Below, one piece after another: positions 45,493 through 54,724 of a stretch of 56,882 bases of DNA. Under the pieces are notes generated by a model that was not told where the DNA came from, ran no database searches, and saw only the letters and a program-made list of their open reading frames with translations. A program made the position numbers and the translations under genes. How positions within the stretch are numbered: the first letter of the stretch is position 1; every line of letters begins with the position of its first letter. This DNA comes from Planctomycetota bacterium (GTDB lineage: Bacteria; Planctomycetota; Phycisphaerae; UBA1845), in assembly GCA_024275565.1 (NCBI GenBank), contig JAJRYY010000207.1, forward strand, positions 1-56,882, in the 5' to 3' direction.

Positions 45493-46041
45493 GTGACGAA
45501 TTTCAATCGGGTCATTTTGGCGGGCAACATGACACGTGATCCGGAGCTTGCGTCGACACCTTCAGGGGCGTCGGTTTGCAAGTTCGGACTTGCTGTGAAT
45601 CGAACATGGAACGATCGTCAGACGAATGAGCGTCGCGAGGAGTCCACGTTTGTGGACTGTACTGCCTGGGCGAGGCAGGCAGAGGTTATCAATCAGTACT
45701 TTTCGAAAGGCAAGCCGATCCTTGTTGAGGGTCGCCTGGCCTTTGATTCCTGGACGAGTCCGGAAGGCCAGAAACGCAGCAAGCTCTATGTTGTGGTGGA
45801 GAAGTTCGAGTTTGTGGGCGGTGGTGGTGGTGCTGGCGGCGGCGGTGCTGGTGGCGGCGGTGATCGCGGGACTTATCAAAGTGGTGGTGCTCCGGCCTCC
45901 GGCGGTCAGGGTGGTGGTTTTTCCGGTCCGCAGGGCGGTGGCGGTGCATCTTCTCAGGGTGCATCTTCTGAGGGTACACCTTCTCAGGGTTCAGGGTCTT
46001 CTTATGAATCTGCTCCATCGCCTGGTGATGTGCCGTTTTAG
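45493..46041 (+). CDS. ssb: Single-stranded DNA-binding protein
   Basis: This 182-residue protein has an OB-fold of about 110 residues ('FNRVILAGNMTRDPELASTPSGASVCKFGLAVNR', 'VDCTAWARQAEVINQYFSKGKPILVEGRL'). A Gly/Ser-rich linker encoded by GGTGGTGG-type DNA follows. It ends GDVPF, the partner-binding tip, with fewer acidic residues than the usual DDDIPF. It coats single-stranded DNA and recruits replication proteins. Start GTG. Neighbours rpsF and rplI match the common rpsF-ssb-(rpsR)-rplI order, with rpsR absent. Confidence 0.94.
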   Translation: MTNFNRVILAGNMTRDPELASTPSGASVCKFGLAVNRTWNDRQTNERREESTFVDCTAWARQAEVINQYFSKGKPILVEGRLAFDSWTSPEGQKRSKLYVVVEKFEFVGGGGGAGGGGAGGGGDRGTYQSGGAPASGGQGGGFSGPQGGGGASSQGASSEGTPSQGSGSSYESAPSPGDVPF

Positions 46042-46073
46042 TGCATTGTCAACTACGTGGTGAAGTTCGTTGC

Positions 46074-46090
46074 GGCGGGTGAAGCCCGCC
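46074..46090. repeat. Short GC palindrome between ssb and rplI
   Basis: GGCGGG-TGAAG-CCCGCC forms a six-pair stem with no T-run. The surrounding TTGC...CTACAG context suggests a dispersed intergenic repeat unit rather than a terminator. Confidence 0.5.
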
Positions 46091-46124
46091 CTACAGATGT
46101 TTTAGTGTTTAGGGTGATAAAACG

Positions 46125-46634
46125 ATGAAGTTGTTGTTGAAGAAGGACGTTTCGGAGCTTGGTATCGTTGGCGACGTTGTCAATGTGGCAGCTGGTTATG
46201 GTCGAAATTACCTGCTTCCTCAGGGATTGGCGACTCAGCCGACGGACTCGAATATGCGGGCGCTTTCCGAGGAGCGGAAGCTTGCTGAAGAGCGGTTGCG
46301 TGCCAAGCGTGAGGCGATGGAGAAGCGTGCTGAGCGGTTGAAAGACGTTGAGGTGACGATCGCAGCGGCTGCCAATGAAGAGGGCGTGCTCTACGGATCT
46401 GTCGGTGCGCGTGAGGTTGCGTCGGCACTTCGCGATGAGGGGCATGAGCTGGACGCTTCCTGCATTGAGCTTCGTGATCCGATTCGCCGGTTGGACAATA
46501 TCGTCGTGGATGTGCGTTTCGCGTCTGATATTGCCGCACAGGTGAAGGTCTGGGTCGTGCGTGCCAAGGTTGAAGAGACCGAGCAGGAAGAAGAGGACGA
46601 TTCGTTCGACGATGATGACGGCGGTCGCTATTAG
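46125..46634 (+). CDS. rplI: Large ribosomal subunit protein bL9
   Basis: This 169-residue protein binds 23S rRNA. The N-terminal domain is 'MKLLLKKDVSELGIVGDVVNVAAGYGRNYLLPQGLA'. A long charged connecting helix (SEERKLAEERLRAKREAMEK) and the C-terminal domain ('GVLYGSVGAREVASAL') follow. The end is a strongly acidic tail (EETEQEEEDDSFDDDD) longer than usual. It is co-directional with ssb and dnaB, as in many bacteria. Confidence 0.95.
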   Translation: MKLLLKKDVSELGIVGDVVNVAAGYGRNYLLPQGLATQPTDSNMRALSEERKLAEERLRAKREAMEKRAERLKDVEVTIAAAANEEGVLYGSVGAREVASALRDEGHELDASCIELRDPIRRLDNIVVDVRFASDIAAQVKVWVVRAKVEETEQEEEDDSFDDDDGGRY

Positions 46635-46831
46635 GCTTGCATCCATGCGTACCAGAGTCCTTTTTTGTTGATCGTGTGCGTTTGATGCGGTAGCGGATTG
46701 GGCTTTGGCGCTTGTGTCGTTTCGTCGGAGTGTTGGTCATCGGCTCCTCCGCCTCTGAAGGGGTGGTCCACCGGCATGTGGGTTTGTATGTGGGCCGATG
46801 GCGGTCGGTCACGGAGGGGCGGGTGTGACGA

Positions 46832-48229
46832 ATGCCGCCTGATGGCACATCGAAATTGAGTGCGTCTGATCGTGTGCGGGTTCCACCGCATAACATCGAC
46901 GCGGAAATGTCGCTGCTTGGTTCGATGCTTCTGGACCGTGAGGCGATCAGCAATATCCTTCCTATTCTGGGTCGTGAAGAGGGGCGTTACTTTTATCGAC
47001 CTGACCATGCGCTTCTGTTCGGAGCCTTGGTTGATATTTACGATTCCAACATTGAGATTGATTTAATTACGGTTGAAAATCAGCTTCGGATGCGCGAGCT
47101 TCTGGATCAGATTGGTGGTCGTGCGTACCTGTTGACGCTGGCTGAGAGCGTCCCTTCGGCTGCCAATGCTGAGTTGTATGCGAGGATCGTTCGCGACAAG
47201 GGGTTGTTGCGTGAGGTGATCCGGTGTGCTGGTGAGATCGGCGAATTGGCGTATGCGGACAATCAACCGACGGCGGATATTATCGATGAGGCTGAGAAGC
47301 AGTTTTTCGAGGTGACGCAGCAGCGTATCAGCAAGCAGGCAGAGCCGTTGAAGGGGTTATTGGAGAAGATTTACGCACAGGTTGAGATGCGTGAGGGTGA
47401 GTATCTGAGTGGGTTGCCTACGGGGTTTACCGAGCTTGACGATCTGACGAGTGGGTTTCAGCCGGGCGATTTTATTGTGGTGGCGGGTCGTCCGTCGATG
47501 GGGAAGACCGCGTTGTCGCTGACGATCGCGGAGCATATGGCGGCTGACGAGAAGATACCGGTTGTGTTCTTTTCGATGGAGATGGGTAATTCTCAGGTTG
47601 CACAGCGTATTTTGTGCAGTCGTGGTCGCGTGGATGCCCACAAATTTCGCAAGCGGATGTTGAATGAATCTGAGATTCACCAGATTGGGCATGTGTGTGC
47701 AGAGCTTGCAGATGCTCCGTTGTATGTGGATGACACGCCGGGGATGAGCGTTCTGGAGCTTCGTGCGAAGGCTCGTCGATTGTATCGTCAGAAGGGGATT
47801 CGGGCGGTTTTTGTGGATTATCTGCAATTGATGCACACGCCGGGATCGGAGAGTCGTCAGCAGGAGATCGCGACGATCAGTCGGGGTTTGAAGGCGCTGG
47901 GGCGTGAGTTGAATGTTCCGATCATTGCTGCGGCGCAGTTGAATCGTCAGGCAGAGGGTCGTGAGGGGAATCGTCCGAGGATGAGCGATCTGCGTGAATC
48001 TGGGGCGATCGAGCAGGATGCGGACGTGGTACTCCTGATTCACCGTGAGGAGTACTACAAACCGGAGAACGTTGAAGCTCAGGGGTTGGCTGAGATTATT
48101 ATCGCCAAACAGCGGAATGGTCCGACGGATTCGATCAAGGTTCAATTCAACAAGCGTCTGACACGATTCGACAATTTGAGCATGACGCCGGAACCGCAGG
48201 GGATGGGGAGTGGTGGTGCACCTTTTTGA
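46832..48229 (+). CDS. dnaB: Replicative DNA helicase DnaB
   Basis: This 465-residue helicase unwinds DNA at the replication fork. The N-terminal domain ('VPPHNIDAEMSLLGSMLLDREAI') is followed by the RecA-like ATPase: Walker A GRPSMGKTA, 'VVFFSMEMGNSQVAQRIL', Walker B region 'AVFVDYLQLMHTP', and 'SDLRESGAIEQDADVVLLIHREEYY'. No intein interrupts the usual insertion sites. A GGAGG lies about 15 bases upstream of the ATG, rather far. Its stop codon falls at the first bases of a 21-bp duplication. Confidence 0.96.
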   Translation: MPPDGTSKLSASDRVRVPPHNIDAEMSLLGSMLLDREAISNILPILGREEGRYFYRPDHALLFGALVDIYDSNIEIDLITVENQLRMRELLDQIGGRAYLLTLAESVPSAANAELYARIVRDKGLLREVIRCAGEIGELAYADNQPTADIIDEAEKQFFEVTQQRISKQAEPLKGLLEKIYAQVEMREGEYLSGLPTGFTELDDLTSGFQPGDFIVVAGRPSMGKTALSLTIAEHMAADEKIPVVFFSMEMGNSQVAQRILCSRGRVDAHKFRKRMLNESEIHQIGHVCAELADAPLYVDDTPGMSVLELRAKARRLYRQKGIRAVFVDYLQLMHTPGSESRQQEIATISRGLKALGRELNVPIIAAAQLNRQAEGREGNRPRMSDLRESGAIEQDADVVLLIHREEYYKPENVEAQGLAEIIIAKQRNGPTDSIKVQFNKRLTRFDNLSMTPEPQGMGSGGAPF

Positions 48230-48269
48230 GGGTTGATGGAGTCAGACAGAGGGTTGATGGAGTCAGACA
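48228..48269. repeat. Perfect 21-bp tandem duplication
   Basis: Two identical 21-base units (48228-48248, 48249-48269) contain AGGGTTGATGGAGTCAGAC. A third partial AGGGTTG follows. The first unit begins within the dnaB stop codon. Confidence 0.85.
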
Positions 48270-48372
48270 AGGGTTGCCCGGGGTTCGGGTGACGGGTATC
48301 GTCTCCCTCGGCGCGGCGTTGGATTCAGGCGGACCCTTTCGGAACATCGATTTAACCTTGAGTTACATTCTC

Positions 48373-50712
48373 ATGCGGACACGATTGCGGGGTGGAATAG
48401 GAGCATGGCAAGTATTATTGCCTGCTGTGGTGTTATGCACGCTTTCTCCCGTATTACAGGGGCAGGAGGGGAGTCTGGTCTCGGAGATTCGGTTCACCGG
48501 TCTGCAGCGCACGACGGAGTCGTATTTGCGTGGCGTGGTGCGTACGGTTCCGGGTGTTGCGTTTTCGCAGGAGGTGTCGGACGGTGATATTGTTCGGTTG
48601 ATGCGGACTGGGCGGTTTTTGAGTGCGACAGTGGAGACGGCGGATGGTCCTGACGGACTGGTGGTGACATTCTCACTGCGTGAACGGCCTATGGTTTCTG
48701 CCATCCGATTTACGGGGAATCGGGCTTTGGGTGACGACACGTTGCGAGAACAGCTTCCCTACGATGTGGGTGATCCTTTCGATGTCTACCGGGTGCGAGA
48801 GGGGCGGGGCGGGATTGAAACTGTGTATCGCGACCGGGGTTATGGTCATGCGGTGGTGACGGTGGATCTTGACGCAGGTCGGGCGAGTGGTGAGGTGGTG
48901 TATGAGATCGAGGAGGGGCCTCGTGTTCGTGTGACGAAGATGACCTTCGAGGGGAATGACTCGATCAGTGTTCGTGACCTGAAGAAGAAGGTTCGTTCGC
49001 GTGCTGCATTCTGGATCATTCGCCCTGGGACGTTCGACGTAGATCTGGTGGAGTCTGACGCCGTTTCATTGCAGAATTATTATCACGATGAGGGGTTTCT
49101 GGACGCACGTGTGAGCTATCGTGTCGATCCGGGTGAGGATGTTGGGGCGCTGGAGGTGGTCTTCACGATTGTTGAGGGGGTGCGATATCGCATAGAGGCG
49201 ATCAATGTTGTGGGGAATGCAGTTCTATCGACTGAGGAGATCCTGTCGCTTCTGGGACTGGACTTGGAGGGTCTGTATAAACGGTCCGATCAGGATAACG
49301 GTCTGGAACGTGTCCGCAACGCTTATGGTGAGCGGGGACATATATTTTCGCAGGTGAATCCGGTTCGTGTGTTTTCAACGTCGCCAGGGTACGTTGTGTT
49401 GACGGTGCAGATCTCGGAGGGGGAGATGTTCCGGGTAGGACGTGTTGTGGTCCGGGGGAATGAGCATACGCAGGACAAGGTCGTGCGGCGTGCGTTGAAT
49501 CTTTTCCCGGGAGATGTGTACGACACGTCGAAGACGCGTGAAGCGGAGGAAAGTCTTCGTGGAACTCAGATTTTTGAACGGTCGGCGGTGACACCGGCTG
49601 GCAGTCAGCCAGGGACTCGGGACATCCTGATGAGTGTCGTGGAGGCAGAGGCCTCGAACGACCTGATTTTCGGTTTTGGCGTGACGAGCAACAACGGGCT
49701 GGTGGGGACGGTCCTGTATGATACGAAGAATTTTAATTATCAGGATTTACCGAGGAGTTTTTCGGAATTCATCAAGCTGAAGGCGTTTCGTGGTGCGGGG
49801 CAGCGGTTTCGGATGGAGATTCAGCCAGGTACGCTCCTGAATCGGTTTCGGGTTGATTTTACAGAACCCTTCCTGTTCGATCAGCCAGTGCGGTTTGACC
49901 TTGGTGTGTATCATTTCACGCGCGGTCGCAACGCGTTCATGGAGACTCGGACCGGGTCGCTCGTTTCGTTCGGGAAGCGTCTCAAGGATGGGTGGGGCGA
50001 GAAGCGCTGGTTCAAGGGATGGTACCGTGAAATCGCATTCCGGGCAGAGCGTGCGAAGATTGGGGATGTGGACATATTCGACGATCGCCTGGTCCGGGAC
50101 ATGAAGGGTTCCCAGCTTATGACGAGTGCGAAGCTGACGCTGGTGCGCGATCGGACAGACAGCCGGTTCCTTCCATCCAGCGGAGATCGATTGTCGATCA
50201 GTTATGAGCAGTTTATGGGTGATTGGACGTTTGGGAAAACGCGCATCGGATACGCGGTGCATAAAACGCTTGATGTCGACGAGCAGGATCGAAAACACAT
50301 CATGTCCTGGCGTGCGGACGCTGGATTCATGTTGGGAACGTCGCCGGTGTTTGAGAAGTTTTATGCGGGTGGTCTGGGGTCGATTCGCGGGTTCCAGTTT
50401 CGTGGCGTCGGCCCGCGAGGTGGATTGCTGGATCGTGATCCGATCGGTGGTGATTTTATGTTCACGACCTCGCTGGAATATTCGTTCCCGGTGTATACCG
50501 AGATGTTGCGTGGCGTAGTATTCACGGATATGGGAACGGTTGAAGAAGATTTTGGCCTGACCCAGTGGCGGGCATCCGTCGGGATAGGTGTACGCCTGAC
50601 GATCGACTTGTTTGGACCGCTACCGATCGAATTGGATTTGGCGATCCCGGTGACAAAGGGTGAGGAAGACGACGAACAGGTGTTCAGCTTCTTCGTCGGA
50701 CGTGTCTTTTGA
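48373..50712 (+). CDS. bamA: Outer membrane protein assembly factor BamA
   Basis: This 779-residue outer-membrane protein has a signal peptide (VLLPAVVLCTLSPVLQGQEG), then five POTRA domains beginning at 'VSEIRFTGLQRTTESYL', 'VSAIRFTGNRALGDDTL', 'VTKMTFEGNDSISVRDL', 'IEAINVVGNAVLSTEEI' and 'VGRVVVRGNEHTQDKVV'. The C-terminal beta-barrel has the Omp85 signature RGFQFRGVGPR and ends on an aromatic residue (FFVGRVF). It inserts beta-barrel proteins and proves a true outer membrane. The frame is open from 48226, but that part is encoded by the repeat and has no signal, so the later ATG is used. The periplasmic chaperone gene skp follows. Confidence 0.95.
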   Translation: MRTRLRGGIGAWQVLLPAVVLCTLSPVLQGQEGSLVSEIRFTGLQRTTESYLRGVVRTVPGVAFSQEVSDGDIVRLMRTGRFLSATVETADGPDGLVVTFSLRERPMVSAIRFTGNRALGDDTLREQLPYDVGDPFDVYRVREGRGGIETVYRDRGYGHAVVTVDLDAGRASGEVVYEIEEGPRVRVTKMTFEGNDSISVRDLKKKVRSRAAFWIIRPGTFDVDLVESDAVSLQNYYHDEGFLDARVSYRVDPGEDVGALEVVFTIVEGVRYRIEAINVVGNAVLSTEEILSLLGLDLEGLYKRSDQDNGLERVRNAYGERGHIFSQVNPVRVFSTSPGYVVLTVQISEGEMFRVGRVVVRGNEHTQDKVVRRALNLFPGDVYDTSKTREAEESLRGTQIFERSAVTPAGSQPGTRDILMSVVEAEASNDLIFGFGVTSNNGLVGTVLYDTKNFNYQDLPRSFSEFIKLKAFRGAGQRFRMEIQPGTLLNRFRVDFTEPFLFDQPVRFDLGVYHFTRGRNAFMETRTGSLVSFGKRLKDGWGEKRWFKGWYREIAFRAERAKIGDVDIFDDRLVRDMKGSQLMTSAKLTLVRDRTDSRFLPSSGDRLSISYEQFMGDWTFGKTRIGYAVHKTLDVDEQDRKHIMSWRADAGFMLGTSPVFEKFYAGGLGSIRGFQFRGVGPRGGLLDRDPIGGDFMFTTSLEYSFPVYTEMLRGVVFTDMGTVEEDFGLTQWRASVGIGVRLTIDLFGPLPIELDLAIPVTKGEEDDEQVFSFFVGRVF

Positions 50713-50748
50713 CGTGCGGAGCGCAAACAGTTTTGAAGGAGTGGAGTT

Positions 50749-51414
50749 ATGTCTTTGTTGAATGTGTTGGCTGCCGGAATGCTAATGTCCACGATGGCGC
50801 AGCAGGGCGGAGCTGCCCCTCGCGTGGCGGTGGTGAATCTGGCGCAGGTGTTTGATCGATATCTCATGGTCCACGACCTTGAGCAGATGTTCGAGGAGCG
50901 TCGCAACAATGTGACCGCCCAGGCGCAGAAAAAACGCGACGATCTCAATACGCAGCGGGCAGCGCTCGAGCAGTTCAAACCGGGGAGTCCGGATTACACC
51001 GAGCGCGAGGAGCAGCTGGGAAAGGACGAGTTTCAGTTCCAGTGGTGGCTGGAACGCCAGGAACGCGTCCTGAAAGAGGAACACAAAGCCTGGCTGATCT
51101 CGATCTACCGTCAGGTGGAAGCGGCGGTTGCTGCGATATCGCAGTCAGAAGGGATCGACCTGGTGCTGACATACAACGATCTTGATACGAACGCGCCGGA
51201 TTCGATCGCATTTCGCCAGCAGATATTGCTTCGACCGGTGATCTATGCAAATGGGAGAGTGAATCTGACCAACGCTGTCATTGAATCTCTGGATAGTCAG
51301 TACCAGAAGCAGGGCGGAGCCTCCAAGCTTCAGTTAGGAAAGCCGCCAACGGGCGGAGCAGGGCGTGGCCAGGGTGTTGGCAGTGGCGCGGGTGGTGCGG
51401 GTTCAGGACAGTAG
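50749..51414 (+). CDS. skp: OmpH/Skp-family periplasmic chaperone
   Basis: This 221-residue exported protein has a short leader (LLNVLAAGMLMSTMAQQGGAA), then 'RVAVVNLAQVFDRYLMVHDLEQMFEERRNN', the OmpH opening. A long alpha-helical hairpin rich in Gln, Glu and Lys and a beta-strand close ('GIDLVLTYNDLD') follow. The last 30 residues are Gly-rich. Skp holds unfolded outer-membrane proteins for BamA, and the bamA-skp-lpxD order is widely conserved. AAGGAG lies ahead of the ATG. The next gene starts two bases after its stop. Confidence 0.9.
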   Translation: MSLLNVLAAGMLMSTMAQQGGAAPRVAVVNLAQVFDRYLMVHDLEQMFEERRNNVTAQAQKKRDDLNTQRAALEQFKPGSPDYTEREEQLGKDEFQFQWWLERQERVLKEEHKAWLISIYRQVEAAVAAISQSEGIDLVLTYNDLDTNAPDSIAFRQQILLRPVIYANGRVNLTNAVIESLDSQYQKQGGASKLQLGKPPTGGAGRGQGVGSGAGGAGSGQ

Positions 51415-51416
51415 GC

Positions 51417-52496
51417 ATGTCGGATATCCGTTCCTGGACGCTGTTCGATATTGCGGATCGTGTAGGCGGCGAGCTTCGCGGCGATGGTAAGGTGCGAATT
51501 TCGCGCATCTTGCCGATCGATGCGGCGGGGGACGATTACGCTGCATCCGGCGAAGGGACGATGACCTGGGTCAGCGATGTACGGTATGCAGATCGCCTGA
51601 CCGACTCCCCTGCCTCAGCGGTTCTGGTTCCGTCAGATTTCGGCTCCACGCCCATGTCAGCCATCGTGTGTCGCAACATCGGCGTCGCGGTGGGACGGTT
51701 GATCAATATGTTTGCTCCAGACACCATGTCCCCGGAAGTGGGTGTGGATGCGCTGGCGGTGGTGGATCCGTCCGCTCGCCTGGGGGATGGGGTTCGGATC
51801 GGTCGTTTTGTGGTGGTGGGGGCGGGTGCGTCGATAGGATCCGGGACGGTACTCCACGACGGGGTGCATATCGGGGCTGATTCGCAGATCGGGTCGGACA
51901 GTCGGATATGGGATGGCGTGGTGGTCCGGGAACGATGTCGGATCGGGGACCGGGTGGAAATTCACCCCAATTCGGTCATCGGGGGAGATGGATTCGGGTT
52001 TTTCCAGGATGGCGGGCAGCATGTGAAAGTTGCACACTTCGGGGTCGTCGAGATTGAGGATGACGTCGAAATAGGAGCCTCTTGCTGCGTGGATCGGGCA
52101 AAAGTGGGGGTGACCCGGGTCGGACGCGGCACCAAGATTGATAATTTCGTGCAAATTGGGCATAATGCGTCCGTCGGTCCGAACTGCCTCCTGGTAGCGC
52201 ACACGAGCATGGCGGGCAGTGCAGTTCTGGAGGAAGGTGTCACGCTCGCGGGGTACTCCGGCGCTCGGGAGCATGTGGTGGTGGGGCGCGGTGCGGTCTG
52301 CCTCGCCCATTCTGTCGCGACGAAGAATATTCCAGCAGGTGCTGTTGTGGGGGGTGTACCCGCGCGGGACCAGCGGACGTGGATGCGTGAACAGGCGGCG
52401 GTGGCCAAGCTGCCTGCTCTATTGAAGCAGATCAAGGAACTTGTGCGACGGGTGGACCAGCTTGAAAACGCAGCGGACGATACTCAAGCCGGTTGA
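51417..52496 (+). CDS. lpxD: UDP-3-O-acylglucosamine N-acyltransferase LpxD
   Basis: This 359-residue enzyme adds the second acyl chain in lipid A synthesis. The N-terminal uridine-binding domain is followed by many hexapeptide repeats (left-handed beta-helix), the conserved 'PNSVIGGDGFGFF', and 'NFVQIGHNASVG' with the catalytic His. A second, partly changed His region reads 'LAGYSGAREHVVVG' where most LpxD have GxxGH. A C-terminal coiled helix follows. The end overlaps the lpxC-fabZ start. The preceding skp and the following lpxC and lpxA show a lipid A operon. Confidence 0.93.
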   Translation: MSDIRSWTLFDIADRVGGELRGDGKVRISRILPIDAAGDDYAASGEGTMTWVSDVRYADRLTDSPASAVLVPSDFGSTPMSAIVCRNIGVAVGRLINMFAPDTMSPEVGVDALAVVDPSARLGDGVRIGRFVVVGAGASIGSGTVLHDGVHIGADSQIGSDSRIWDGVVVRERCRIGDRVEIHPNSVIGGDGFGFFQDGGQHVKVAHFGVVEIEDDVEIGASCCVDRAKVGVTRVGRGTKIDNFVQIGHNASVGPNCLLVAHTSMAGSAVLEEGVTLAGYSGAREHVVVGRGAVCLAHSVATKNIPAGAVVGGVPARDQRTWMREQAAVAKLPALLKQIKELVRRVDQLENAADDTQAG

Positions 52497-53781
52497 AGTG
52501 AGCGGTCGCGGACTGTTCACAGGGGTCGAATCCACCATTCGGTTCCGACCCGCTCTACCCTACTCCGGAATCACATTCGTCCGCATCGATCAGCCGGATC
52601 CGATCCGTGTGGCTGCCAGCGTGGACAACGTCTCGAAGCGTGCCCGCCGGACTGCCCTTCGCAATGGCACTGTGACGATCGAGACGGTCGAACACTGCCT
52701 TTCTGCCTGCGCGGGTCTGCGGATCGACAATCTGGACATCGAGCTGAGTGGCGACGAGGTTCCGGGCGTCGATGGAAGCTGCCTACCCTTCGTGAGCATG
52801 ATCCAGGAAGCCGGGATCGCCGAGCAGGACGCCGAGCGTGAAGTCTACACCATCTCTGAAGTCATTCGCGTCTGCGACGGGGGTGCTGAGCTCGTAGCGC
52901 TCCCGCCATCCGACCCTGACTCGGATTGTCTGGAAGTGTTGTACGACCTCGATTATGGGAATGAGACGCCGATCGGTCGGCAGATTTTGTCGATCAAGAT
53001 CGATCTGGACACCTTCGTGAAAGACATCGCTCCAGCACGCACATTTGTGTTGGAATCAGAAGTCCAGCGGCTTCGCGAGAGCGGATTTGGTAAGCACCTG
53101 AATTATGCAGATATTGTCGTGTTCGGTCCGGATGGACCGGTGGAAAACAAGCTTCGCTTTCCGAACGAATGCGTACGGCACAAAATCCTCGACCTTGTGG
53201 GCGACTTAAGTTTGCTAGGCCGTCCAGTCGTGGGGCGGATCCACGCGTGTAAAAGTGGTCATTCACTGAACCATGAACTGGTACGCGCCATCCGTGTTGT
53301 GATGGAGAAGGAGGATGCGAAGCGGCGCCTCGTCCAGGTGCCCGAGCTGGACATCCATCGGATCAAGCGTATTTTGCCCCATCGGTATCCTTTTCTGCTC
53401 GTGGACCGAATTCTGGAGATCGACGGAACGCGACGTGCGGTGGGCATCAAAAACGTCACCATCAACGAACCGTTTTTCCAGGGTCATTACCCCGGACAAC
53501 CGATCATGCCCGGCGTACTCATCATAGAAGCCATGGCGCAGATAGGCGGCATTTTGCTGTCCCAGGAGCTGGAGCATAAGGGCAAGGTTGCGGTGCTGTT
53601 GAGTCTGGACAAAGTGAAATTTCGTCGGGCGGTGGAACCCGGCGATCAGTTGGTACTGGTGGCTGAGTCGATCCGTGTGACGGGTCGGGGCGGACATCTG
53701 CGGTGTCACGCGACGGTGGGGACGGAACTCGTCGCAGAAGCCATGATTAAGTTTGCGATGACCGAAAGCGATCGAGTGTGA
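52462..53781 (+). CDS. lpxC-fabZ: Bifunctional LpxC deacetylase - FabZ dehydratase fusion
   Basis: This 439-residue protein carries two enzymes. Residues 1-285 are LpxC, the zinc deacetylase that commits to lipid A. Glu77 and His78 lie in TVEHCL, and His240 and Asp244 in RHKILDLVGDL. Residues 290-439 are FabZ, which dehydrates 3-hydroxyacyl-ACP: 'LPHRYPFLLVDRILEID', His342 in GHYPGQPIMPG and Glu356. FabZ competes for the same hydroxyacyl-ACP pool that LpxA and LpxD use, so fusion may balance lipid A and fatty acid synthesis. The start is probably TTG (MKTQRTILKPV), overlapping the lpxD end by 35 bases; no ATG or GTG fits. Confidence 0.93.
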   Translation: MKTQRTILKPVEVSGRGLFTGVESTIRFRPALPYSGITFVRIDQPDPIRVAASVDNVSKRARRTALRNGTVTIETVEHCLSACAGLRIDNLDIELSGDEVPGVDGSCLPFVSMIQEAGIAEQDAEREVYTISEVIRVCDGGAELVALPPSDPDSDCLEVLYDLDYGNETPIGRQILSIKIDLDTFVKDIAPARTFVLESEVQRLRESGFGKHLNYADIVVFGPDGPVENKLRFPNECVRHKILDLVGDLSLLGRPVVGRIHACKSGHSLNHELVRAIRVVMEKEDAKRRLVQVPELDIHRIKRILPHRYPFLLVDRILEIDGTRRAVGIKNVTINEPFFQGHYPGQPIMPGVLIIEAMAQIGGILLSQELEHKGKVAVLLSLDKVKFRRAVEPGDQLVLVAESIRVTGRGGHLRCHATVGTELVAEAMIKFAMTESDRV

Positions 53782-53785
53782 ACCG

Positions 53786-54694
53786 ATGAGCGAAAAACTT
53801 CGACCTGTTTCTCAACCAGCCAGCGTCCGGCGGATTCACCCCTCATCCGTCATTGCAGACGGCGCGCAGATCGGCGAAGGCGTTGAGATTGGACCATTCT
53901 GTGTCGTCGGCGAGCACGTCGTTCTTGGCGATGGTTGTCGCTTGTACAACCAGGTCACCCTCGAAGGCTACACAACGATCGGTCGCAACAACACCTTTTT
54001 CCCCGGCGCAGTCGTGGGCATGCCCCCGCAGGATTTGAAGTTCGCCGGCGAGAAAACCTTTCTGGAAATCGGTGACGACAACGTCTTCCGCGAGTATGTA
54101 ACGATCCACCCGGGTACGGGCAATGGCGGCGGATTCACGCGGATCGGCAGCGGCAATCACCTGCTCGCCTGCGTACACGTCGCGCACGATTGCATCATTG
54201 GCGACCGTTGCGTGTTGGCCAACAGCGTGCAGTTGGCGGGGCATGTGAAGATCGAAGACCAGGTCACGTTTGGCGGCGGAACAGGCGTTCACCATTTTGT
54301 GACAATCGGCAAGCATGCATTTGTAGGCGGGATGTCCCGGATCACACAGGATGTTCCACCCTTTATGATTGCAGTGGCTGCCCGCGGTCCGCGAAGTGAA
54401 ATCCGCATGATCAATGGCGTCGGGCTTCAGCGGCGTGGCTTTTCCGAAACGCAAATCCTCGCGCTAAAAACCGCATATATGCGATTGTTTGCCCGGCGAG
54501 CGCGGTCGAGCGGCGTACCGATCCTGACGACCATCCACGCGATTCTGGATGAGAAACCGGTGGACGACAACGTCGACTACCTGTGTCATTTTCTGCTCCG
54601 GGCCTACGAGCATGGGCGTCACGGGCGATACCTGGAAGCACTACGCGGCGACGCGAAGTGGGCGCGGCGTGCAGACGGCAATGGGGAACAGTGA
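53786..54694 (+). CDS. lpxA: Acyl-ACP--UDP-N-acetylglucosamine O-acyltransferase LpxA
   Basis: This 302-residue enzyme does the first step of lipid A synthesis. It has hexapeptide repeats (IHPSSVIADGAQIGEGVEIGP and following). The catalytic His134 lies in 'HVAHDC', and 'GMSRITQDVPPFMIAVAARG' leads to a helical C-terminal domain. It is somewhat longer than the 262 residues of E. coli LpxA because of N- and C-terminal extensions. It starts four bases after the lpxC-fabZ stop, so the genes are coupled. If the following Gfo/Idh gene is gnnA, LpxA would acylate an amino group instead of a hydroxyl. Confidence 0.94.
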   Translation: MSEKLRPVSQPASVRRIHPSSVIADGAQIGEGVEIGPFCVVGEHVVLGDGCRLYNQVTLEGYTTIGRNNTFFPGAVVGMPPQDLKFAGEKTFLEIGDDNVFREYVTIHPGTGNGGGFTRIGSGNHLLACVHVAHDCIIGDRCVLANSVQLAGHVKIEDQVTFGGGTGVHHFVTIGKHAFVGGMSRITQDVPPFMIAVAARGPRSEIRMINGVGLQRRGFSETQILALKTAYMRLFARRARSSGVPILTTIHAILDEKPVDDNVDYLCHFLLRAYEHGRHGRYLEALRGDAKWARRADGNGEQ

Positions 54695-54724
54695 CCCTGG
54701 AATCGCATAGTACCTCACCCATCA

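Noticed and set aside
46832..48229. Intein in DnaB
   Set aside because: The helicase motifs are continuous and the length is normal.
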